Source: Nissolia schottii (taxonomy: Eukaryota; Streptophyta; Magnoliopsida; Fabales; Fabaceae). From it: a DNA stretch of 64,000 nucleotides. Shown here piece after piece: positions 55,204 to 64,000 of the stretch. The translations under genes and the position numbers were made by a program. The notes beneath the pieces were generated by a model. The model ran no database searches, was not told where the DNA came from, and worked only from the letters and a program-made list of their open reading frames with translations. The stretch's first letter is position 1. Each line of letters starts with the position of its first letter. The DNA is taken from positions 60,383 through 124,382 of the forward strand of contig QANU01016439.1 in NCBI GenBank assembly GCA_003254905.1. The letters run 5' to 3'.

Positions 55204-55380
55204 ACCTTCCTTGAGCAAAATCATCTACAGCCTGCGGTGCTTCTGCCGTTGGTGTAAAATTGATCTTGACTGCTAGGCTGCGATTGAAACCATCTTGCAT
55301 TGTTTGGCAAAATGCCCGCTTTCCCCGCATCTGAAGCATACCTTTCTCCCAGGCTGTAGATGATTTTGCTCAAGGAAGGT
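55204..55380. repeat. 31-bp perfect inverted repeat
   Basis: Arms 55204-55234 and 55350-55380 are exact reverse complements (arm begins ACCTTCCTTGAGCAAAATCA), separated by 115 bases. The right arm is part of the zinc-knuckle-coding sequence. Confidence 0.85.
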
Positions 55381-55385
55381 CTATC
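55297..55385 (-). pseudogene. Retroelement gag zinc-knuckle fragment
   Basis: On the minus strand, VCFRCGESGHFAKQCK is a complete CCHC knuckle (C-x2-C-x4-H-x4-C), preceded by a Gln/Pro-rich linker. It is a gag nucleocapsid motif. Its distance from the pol fragment is far too short for an intact element, so it is a deletion derivative or belongs to a second element. Confidence 0.7.
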
Positions 55386-57905
55386 TTTATGTAGGTGTTA
55401 GAGGGGCATAGGAGTTGATAAAAGGCATAAACTCTTCATCTCATCGTTGGTCAGACATGAGGGTAAGAGGTGGTGGCATTCTTCGCGCTAATCCTTTCAC
55501 AAACCAAAACCTTATTTCATAGGGTAAGCACCATAACTCCTTTATCAGATGAACAAGTTTATGATCAAGGCTCTCATAACTTCTATGTTACCTGCATAGG
55601 ACTAAAAATTATACTATTGGGAACTATGGAAACTGTTAGAAAACATGCTACATGTTAGTAAAAAAAAAGGAGTCTCCATTGGACCAGGTAGTTTCCCAGA
55701 CCAACTTGGTCTATGCATCACAACCGTTGATTTTGCAATGGATGGTTGAGATTGCTTGAGTTCAATTATGTTTTTCACCCACAAAGAGATCAAAACTAAA
55801 ATTGTGGATTTGCAAATAGAGTCATAAAAAAATTTTAATTTATTATTGAGGGTGAAAATTACAGGTAATGATGTTGTAATTGGTGACTACTTAATTGTTA
55901 ATAATAAATTTAGACATTAATTGAAAAGCCTTAGTAGTTAGGAATATTTTTGAGTTGTCGTCGAAGCGATCTTTGTTGCCGGCGATAGTGAAGACATTCC
56001 GGTGACATTCTGAGGAGTATGAAGGAACAATGAGATTTCCGATGAAGGTTGCAATTACTGTCGTCGATTTGGTTGGTGAATATTGTTCAACTATAGTCAG
56101 AGATGTACCTTTTCAAAACTCAATAAACCTGTTAATATGATCCTTAAGCTGTTGCGTTAACCAAAGATAGCTTCTAAAATTTTGTCTCTTTAATTCTTTA
56201 ACTTTTTTTTTGGTAAATTTTGTCTCTATAATTCTATAATTAAGTCATTATTATTTACTTTGAAATTTTCTTTCAATCTATTACACCACATAAAGAACAA
56301 TTTGGGTTGAGGAGCAGAACAACTTGGGGAAGATGAAGAACAAAAAAATTAAAACTTGTTACTATTGTGGCTTGGCTACTGTTTCTTAGGATGAGCCAAC
56401 AAGCCAACTTTTTTGCTTATAAATGAGACATGGATTTTTTTTATTTCCGTCTGAGGTGCTGTAGATGTAGAGGACAAACGTGGTACTTAATGACTCATTA
56501 ATTGTGTTACATTAAGAACCAATTTGAATTATTATGTATTTAAATGTTTTTTTTAAACCATCTCTTAACTTTTTTACTTTCTCTGTTTTGACCCACGACC
56601 AACTTGCCCTATGACCCAAATCGGTACACTGGAGCATGCTCCATAAAAGAAAAGAAGAGAAAAAAAAAAATGAATGAACAAAATACAGAGATTTTTTTTT
56701 TTTTTTGGATTTTAAACATTGTTGATTGTTGCAGCAGTCGACAGCAAGCTAAAACAAAAACAGAATAAAACAAAATTAAGCGTTGCACTTCCCCGGCAAT
56801 GACCCCAAATTTGATACACCAATACATCGTAATTCTAACGCACAATCAAATAATAATTTATAAAAACTAAATAATCTCAACAACGTGGTAAAGGGGACTA
56901 ACCTAGGTCATCCCTCGAAAAAGTACAACTAAATTAATTATATTCTATTCACTTAAATGTAAAACAGGGGGTTTCAAAGGTTGTCACAATAAGAATAAAA
57001 ACAATAAATAAAAAGCTAAAAGTTACCTGCGCAAGGACTCAACTGCGGACTTCCAAATTGTTATCATACGTTATACTCATCAATTCACAAAATTTGTCGT
57101 TGGCTATTAACTAGATAATCACCTAATCAATTGCAATTAATCCCAGTTAAGTCACAGTCGCACCCCTCCTAGGGATTTGTCAAAACGTAATATAATCGTT
57201 GGCTTGTAATCGGTTATTGTGTGGTTAAAATTGAGAGGCAATTATTTTGCATACACAACGGTTGCTGTGTGTAATTTGATATACAACTTGCAGCATGAAC
57301 TTTGAAATGCTATCTGTATGTGAACTTTGAGGTACAAAACTGTATACAAGAAAGTTGCAAACCATGGGTCACCAGTTTTAAGCATTGTGTCTCTTAATTG
57401 GAGCTAATTATATGGACATGAACGTTGGAAGTGTCTCATAAACTATAAATAACCCCGTTAGTAAACAACACTTGAACACAGTTTTATTTGGTGTATGGCG
57501 TAAGTTTGATAGTTGTTAAATTTTATAGGTCTTGTTCTTCAAGTTCAAGAGGAGGATTTTATAGGTGTTGACATCTTCTACATAGTATTTGCTTAGCTGG
57601 AGACTCAATCAACCATGTAATAAAGACAAAACAAATAAAAGGAAGATGTGAAAGGACCAAAACAACTTGACACCGGGGGGTTTAGGGAGAAAGATGACAA
57701 ATTAAAATGACATTTTAAACCCAGAAAAGAATGATGATATGATTGGGGGTTTATCTCGTGCCTTCAAAAGAGAAACTTTGTGGACTTATATAATTTGGTA
57801 AATTTTCAAATACCTCATGTTACTTAATTAATTTATCTATTTTTAATCATTTTTATAATTAAATTCATTAAATTTTATTATTATTTTATGATCTAACATG
57901 TCATA
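55386..57905. other. Decayed repeat-rich region
   Basis: No gene recognised. 56790-56815 on the minus strand reads TCATTGCCGGGGA after a TGTATCA. This resembles an Athila/Tat LTR end followed by the aspartate-type primer-binding site, and suggests another old minus-strand LTR to its right. There are T and A runs at 56660-56710. Confidence 0.35.
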
Positions 57906-58820
57906 TGTAACATCCCAATTTTTTTCCGTTACAAAGATTTTGCGTAATTAGTATACATTCAAGATGATTATTTAGACTGAAAAATTAATTATAAAATTTG
58001 TTTCTCCGGATCGATTTTTGATCATTATCGAAATTTAATTATGACTCAAATGTATCCATAAAATACACTATAATGAAAATAAATTTACGAATACCTTGAC
58101 CGGACTTAAATTCCTGATAAGAAAAATTAATAGATCATGATGGTGTGTTTGAAATATTTTTAGGACACCCGTACACGAATCGTTAATGATCAAAAGCAAT
58201 CAAACATGATCGAAGTTGGGCCAAGGGGCCAAGGCCCAATCCCACGTGCTGACCAAGTAAGCAAAGTGGTCAATGGGTCAACTATCCTAATCCTTGCATT
58301 GTGCATTAATTATTTTCTGTTTCTTATTTATTAATTAAATTCTCTTAAAGTGAGGTTGAGGCCACCGCCTCAAAAGTGCTTAGGAATAGCACTTCGTGCG
58401 TCACTTCTTGCCCATCCTTGTTTTCATCTGTGCTCCATATATTTCCATTCCATTCGTGTACTTTTTTGTTACGCTGCCGGACTCAGAAAAAATAGCAGGA
58501 TCACACCAATGTTCGTGGGAATATTTTCTCAACTTTCACTACCGACCGACACACTTAGGAAGTGGGTAACCCTAGCTTACTCACCTCCTTGGTGATTTTT
58601 ATGTGTTATGTGTATAGTATAGAAAAATATAACGTAGTAAATATTATGTAGAAAATATCATTGTTATGGTGTATGAATGATTGTATGTGTTTTGAAGTTA
58701 GAGATATATTGTTGTGATTGTGGAAGATGTGGAAAAGCCTAAGAGATTTATATGGAACAATATTGGAAAGGTTTGTAAAAACAGGCAAGAAACCATGCTG
58801 GAATGAGCCTGACGAACAGG

Positions 58821-59052
58821 TCATTCGAATGACCAGGCCTGGTCATTCGAATGATTCCTAAAATTTACTCAACTGAGAGCAAAACAGTCAGATCATTCAA
58901 ATGACTCATGAATTTTTACAAACAGAGAGCCAAATTTTCAAGTCATTTGAATGACTGAGCTAGGTCATTTGAATGACTCATGAAGTTCACCAACCTGAGG
59001 GTCAAATTTCAGTGTCATCGAATAAACAGCCCTGGTCATTTGAATGATCACT
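58821..59052. repeat. TCATTCGAATGA palindrome cluster in LTR F
   Basis: Seven or more copies of TCATT(C/T)(G/A)AATGA lie here. The first two are perfect palindromes and later ones are decayed. Spacers are unrelated. Confidence 0.75.
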
Positions 59053-59656
59053 AAAAAACTTAAGTTTTCAGCTTACCCACATATTCCAATAAGCACTAAA
59101 CCTCTGGAAATTATATTTGTTGTTGGACATGATTATGAAAGTATGTGTTATGTTAACATGCATCATGAGAACTCGGTTGTCACTAAGGCTTTAGAAAGAC
59201 TGTAAATAACTAGAAAGTAATCACCTAATGTCTTAAAAATCATAATTAAACCTTAGGGGAAAAATGATCTCTTAAGAAGGTTTCGACCAAAGAGGGTCTG
59301 GTGTACCTTGAAGAAAGTACATAGTTATATAATAGGAAACCCCTTTCCTGGCACGTCCAACGAACAAGCCCCTCGCCAGTCCCGCAAGATGGATTGGTTA
59401 ACGATGTGAACGCAGGCTTAGACTTGACTTTATGTTGAAGTTAAAAAGAAAGGATGAGATTTAAGGGTGTTACGTCATAAAGTCCTAACAAATACACTTT
59501 CGGTCACATCGATAAGGTAGTCCAAAAAGTGAAAAGACCCTTCTGGTTATGTCGATAGGGCAGGTTAGAACGTGGAATTAAACTTCTGGTCGCGTCGATA
59601 GGGCAGGCTAGAGAGAGAAAGAGAGAGAGAACGAGTCCAACTCCTAGTCACGATAG

Positions 59657-62210
59657 TGTAACATCCCGATTTTTCCCTTAGTAAAAATTTTCCAAATTAA
59701 ATGGGAGAAACAAGGTCTTGCACGAATTTATAAATTTAAAATGTATGTAGAAGAAATTCTGCTCGGTTTCGAAAAATTCTGCAGACACTAAAACGGATCC
59801 TTTTTGTCTTTTAAGTGCAACGGTGTATCTAAGGTATCTGTAAAGTATATGGTTACGGAGAAAAGTTCTCAAATACCTTAGATTAACTCAATTCTTATAC
59901 AAGAAAAATTAGTAGATCACAAGGACATGATCAAAATATTTTTCAGAGGACCGTACGCGAAGTACCGAGACAGGTACCGACCAAACATGATCAAAATTGA
60001 TTAGAGTTAGTCTTAGAAATCTCAAGAAACATGGCCGGCCAAAGGGGGAGGAATACACGGCCAAGGCAAGGCCCAAGTAGCCAAGTTCAAGAAACTTCAC
60101 CTATGACTAAGCATGGTGAGTCATAAGAGCACAAATTACAATTTTACCCTTGACTTCTTAAGGAAGTTTGCTCTTGGCTTCTTGAAGAAGCTACACGGCC
60201 TTGTGCCTATAAATAGAGCCCATGAGCTCTTCAAATTCAAGAAGACACTTCCTTGGTGAAACTCTGTCGATTCTTACGCTCTACTGTTATCCCGCTAAAA
60301 TACAGATACGCTAGTTTCTGTATTAATCATAATCCTAACTCTTCATAACTCATCTCTAGAAGTCATCCTCCATTTCTCTAATCAAGAACCTCCATCCATC
60401 ACCTTGAAGAATCACTACAATAGTCAGGAACACCAGTTACAAGACTTTTGGAGTTTTTGCGGCCATGTGATGGATTTGGTCACAAAGTAGGTAAACCGTC
60501 CTAACCATTGTCTATGTGGTTTCTAAGATGTTTTAATGATGTTTGCAACATGTTTTGTGCTAGATTATGTTACGTTTAATTGCTTGGTGATATCTTTGAT
60601 GACTCCAAATGATTATGCTTGAATATGAAGATATATGCATGCTTGATGATTTATAAGTTAATAGGTGGGAATATGGTTGGGTTTATGATGGAAAGTGTTT
60701 TGGAACATGAAATTGAACCTCTTGTGTTATTGAAAATTTATAAATACTGTTGGGAATATTGGGTTTGAGTTAGTATATGAGAAACTATGCAGAACATGGA
60801 AAATTGCGAGAATTTAGGGTTGAAATTCGTCAGGTGGCACTGAGCGGCTAAGGTTCACGCTAAGCGGCCTAAGGCCTGCGCTGAGCGGACTGACTAAAGA
60901 TTCAGGGTTTCATACTTTAAAATAAAGCTTTCTAGATTACTTGCAATTGTGCATGGATCCGCTACGTTGTGTGAGGAAGTGTGTATGGCTTGTTTATGTT
61001 TATGTGATATTATATGGTTAATATTTATGAGTACGTTCATGCGATATTATATGATTGGTATCCATGAGTTATGTGAAGTTATAAAATGATGCTTTCTTTG
61101 ATAAATATATGGGATTTGTGGTTGGAAATGGTATGGAACCTGAAAATATGTCTCTTATATGTTACTGAGTTATGTTTGCTCTAGGTGAATGATTGCCTTG
61201 GAATATGCCTTGGAATATGGATTGAATGATATACATCTGTGTTTGTTCTATATTGAATTGTGGACGATAGTCCTAGGGTGTAGATGGCATCGCGTGTGGA
61301 CGGCAGTCCTAGGGTGCGTAATGCATCGTAGGTGGACGGTCCTAGGGTGCCTAATACATCGCGGGTGGACGGTCCTAGGGTCCGCATTGCATCGCGTGTG
61401 GACAGTCCTAGGGTGCTCATTACATCACGTGTGGACGGTCCCATGATATGAATGGTGAGTGATATATTTTTTACTGACAATTTGTTCACTAGGAGCTAGG
61501 GTAGGAAATAGAAGACTTAGTAATGAAAAGATTAGACTCCCCCAAACACCTAGTAATACAGGTAGCTGCTCAGGACTAGCAGGAATATTAATAACTAGTA
61601 GGGATGTAGCATAACTGTTGCGCCTAGAGATCCCTGAGCAGCGGAATCATAATTGAGACTAAAACTGAGTTGCGATGACCAAGGTTCCCACTGAGAACGC
61701 AGAGTTCTCATACCCGCTCCTTTATGGTTCCAAGTGAGCAAGGCAGGACCTCAGCTTGATACACGAAGCGGCAGCCTCGAGGAAGGTGAATCGAGAAATA
61801 GGATAGCAGGAACTAAGCTAAGATTAGCCCTTAGTTAGCATGATCCATGTATTGTACTTCTATGAGAAATTACGTGTATGTATTATTAACTATGATATTA
61901 CTTATGTAAATGTTTATGATTATATGCTATGAATCACTTGTCTGCTTATTGTTTGACGTTGTTATATTGAAGCAGTTATGCGTGTAGTATAAAGTTTTAA
62001 CGCTTGCATTATAAATTCTATCTGACGCGAGGCTCCTAGTTTATATCGTATATGTATATAACGAAAAAGTTTCAAAATGGTCCTTATTTTCAAGTATAAG
62101 ATAATTGTGAACCTTAAAGTAGGGGCTAAAAATAACCCTAACTAGAGCAGATAACAACCTAGTGAGCATTGTTTGCGATGTACACATAAGCAGCTAGCTA
62201 GGGTGTTACA
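59657..62210 (+). mobile_element. Solo LTR 'E' nested in F
   Basis: The ends are TGTAACATCCCG (59657) and CTAGGGTGTTACA (62210). The exact target duplication is GATAG (59652-59656 and 62211-62215). The TATA box TATAAATA is at 60208-60215. Minisatellite 61261-61444, stem-loop GAGAAC-GCAGA-GTTCTC at 61693-61709. It is the plus-strand counterpart of LTR A, same subfamily. No genes. Confidence 0.9.
61261..61444 (+). repeat. Minisatellite inside LTR E (about 33-bp unit)
   Basis: Six units of 'gtcctagggtgcgtaatgca' followed by 'tcgcgtgtggacg'. Confidence 0.85.
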
Positions 62211-62904
62211 GATAGGGCAGTCCCTTGGCCATCCCCTAAGTCGGATGGTTATTCCCTACCGTTGATTGATGAATTATGCCATCGTGCACTCGTGGTTCGC
62301 AACCACTCAGGTTATAACGTTGTCTGGTCGTCAACGTTATGGAAACATATGTAGGTTGTAGTCGAACGACCACGACTACAAAGGAGGAGGACGTATTCGA
62401 GCTAGAAGGGCGCAACCATGTGGCGTGTAAAAGGACCCCATATCCCCTCATGCATAAGATGTCTGATGTATGTATGTATGCATCTAAAAATATCTATACT
62501 AACAGTTACCGTCAAGAGAACTCACGAGACGGTTTAGCTAAAAGTTATAGAGTACTCGAGTACGCGATCTGACCTCACGTTACTCTAGCGATAAAGTTAA
62601 TAAGCACGAATCTATAGGTAATGCAAAGATTAGAGATACCCGATCACCTAGTAAGGTAGATAAAACTGCTCAAAATTAGAGAAAAATAAAATAAAGAAGG
62701 AAAGTTAGTACGTATGACACTTAGAGATCTCTTGAGTGACTTGGATTGTAACCGAAGTAATAAGAAATCCCCGACACTAAAGGTTTCCCACTGAGAATGT
62801 GACATTTTCATCCGAACTCGTGTATGATTCCAGGTGGATACGACCAGTTTACTGACGGGGACAGGACCTCGCAAAACGAGTAAAGATCTAGAAGCAGGAA
62901 GACT

Positions 62905-64000
62905 CCCTGAGGAAACGAAAGGTAGAGACGGCATCCCCAAATTTGTATGATTTATTTGTTTTTCAAAAAAAGGGTAGCGGTCGGCAGAGATGCCCTCCCC
63001 AAGGTTGTATGAGCTCTTGAATGAAGAGTGTATCAAGAGAAAGAGCTCAAAGTCTTTGAGATACAAGTTGAATCCCACTCAAAAGGAAAAGAGTAGAAAG
63101 TCTAAAAGACATGTAACTCATATCCAACTGAAAATGGAAAAGCTTACAGTCTATAGACACCCACTCGGAAAATTTGGGTGTACATGTAACATAATTGTTT
63201 AATTACTCATGGTTTCAATGCCTGCATTCAGTGTGCAAAACTGGCTGCTCCACCCACGGATTGGGAATTGCAAATTGTGGAATTATTGCTTATCCTATGG
63301 CCACCGATGTCCTTTGTCAATTTGCAGCCTACTAGAGCTAGTTGTTGCATTTTTTTTTGTTCTTTTTTTTCTTTTGTGGGTTCTGGTTGCATATTGTAAC
63401 CATTACGCCCAAAAGAGTAAAGTAAATTAGAATCAGTGTTTCATAATGAAAATTCTATTCCTCTCCCATATGCTATGTCCGTGAGTGAGCATTAAATGAG
63501 AGATAAGAGCACGTGAGTTGTACCCCAGTGCGTTATCTCACGTGTATCAACCCTCTTAGCTATCCTTCCAATCAATTTCGTTAGAGGTCCAGCCGCCACT
63601 TAGTCTTTGTCTTTTCTCCTTTCCTTTCTTCTTTACTCAGCTCACCAAAGAAAAGACATCTACACCATTTCTTAGAAATATCATTATTGTCCACTTATAT
63701 CCAAGACAAGTTAGCTACCTTTATATATACCTTTGCTAGCTACAAAGGTGTCCAACAAATGCATGCAATATAGCACTTAGTCTCTGATAACTTCCTTCTA
63801 CAAACTCTCTCTCTCTTCTTTGACAAACTAAACCTCCTCGTCTTGCTCCCCAAAATGGGACGCCGTCGGTCACCGCCCGCAACACCCAATCAGAAGAAAA
63901 ACTGGTGGCGCAAGTTTCTAGACGCGCTGACAAACATGGATAAGCGCAAGTGGCTGAAGGACATGAGAGCGAGCGTGAGTTTGACGGCCTCCATAATCGC
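62905..64000 (+). repeat. Duplicated block 3 (carries PGG gene copy 3, runs off the window)
   Basis: It starts with 'ggaaacgaaaggtagagacg' exactly where LTR F stops. It is nearly identical to block 2, with G-boxes at 63510 and 63539 and TATA at 63722-63729. Confidence 0.85.
63855..64000 (+). CDS. PGG-domain membrane protein, copy 3 (5' part)
   Basis: The first 48 codons are visible and identical in DNA to copy 2, including Pro7 and KKNWWRKFLDALTNMDKRKW. The window ends inside the first hydrophobic segment of the PGG domain. Whether the rest is intact cannot be seen. Confidence 0.85.
   Translation, partial: MGRRRSPPATPNQKKNWWRKFLDALTNMDKRKWLKDMRASVSLTASII

Larger units (their letters stand above)
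57906..62905 (+). mobile_element. Large LTR 'F', interrupted by LTR E, right end lost
   Basis: It starts TGTAACATCCC (57906), with TATA-less AT-rich U3-like sequence and a palindrome cluster (58821-59052). A 'cgataggg' type repeat lies before E (59475-59640). After E it continues from 62211 with the backbone 'cacctagtaaggtagataaa' and a covarying version of the stem-loop (62803-62819). It ends without its TGTTACA terminus where PGG block 3 begins. Confidence 0.65.

Noticed and set aside
1..64000. tRNA and rRNA genes
   Set aside because: No convincing tRNA box A/B pairs with cloverleaf or rRNA sequence were seen by eye; a tRNAscan-SE run would settle this.

Overview
This is about 64 kb of plant nuclear DNA with a genic left end and an LTR- and transposon-dominated remainder. 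Introns with GT-AG borders, the midasin and PGG-domain genes, LTRs with 5-bp target duplications, a CACTA element and a tRNA-like SINE all point to a eudicot. A papilionoid legume is my guess from the repeat style, not something I could prove. The assembly has a 106-base gap (41452-41557) and single Ns at 187, 1189 and 22071. Two of these Ns sit at suspicious junctions.

Layout. 1-186 is a fragment of plastid atpA. 760-7326 (+) is the 3' part of midasin (MDN1/REA1), about 1,456 codons in 16 exons, covering the acidic region and the C-terminal MIDAS domain. Convergent to it, 8402-11203 (-) is a decayed replication protein A-like gene. 11228-14911 is a small non-autonomous LTR retrotransposon whose primer-binding site is split by a 2.66-kb solo LTR. 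17022-27077 is a nest of large minus-oriented LTRs (C1/C2, each carrying an inner LTR B1/B2). 27200-28660 holds the first of three copies of a PGG-domain membrane-protein gene.

29287-42592 is an almost intact CACTA (En/Spm) DNA transposon with a TGA target duplication. It contains a TNPA-like gene (Transposase_24), a TNP2-like transposase gene (Transposase_21, DUF4218, DUF4216), three clusters of an inverted subterminal motif (two ends and one internal), a nested 3.07-kb LTR, and two tandem microRNA-like hairpins behind their own TATA box. It landed in a short tandem repeat inside yet another LTR (H).

43475-51700 is more LTR debris, including LTR G, an Athila/Tat-like LTR and a two-exon hypothetical pseudogene. 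51725-53600 is the second PGG copy, with a SINE in its 3' UTR. 54140-55385 (-) is copia-type retroelement debris. 57906-62905 is LTR F with solo LTR E inside it. 62905-64000 is the third PGG copy, cut by the window edge.

How the parts relate. Midasin is a housekeeping ribosome-assembly gene. The PGG genes form a recently amplified family dispersed by segmental duplication and partly homogenised, apparently by gene conversion. The large LTRs are one superfamily: they share a backbone, a covarying short stem-loop followed by a splice-donor-like site, and an exchangeable minisatellite cassette. The features I find most novel are the CACTA-borne hairpin transcription unit and the shared stem-loop of the LTRs.
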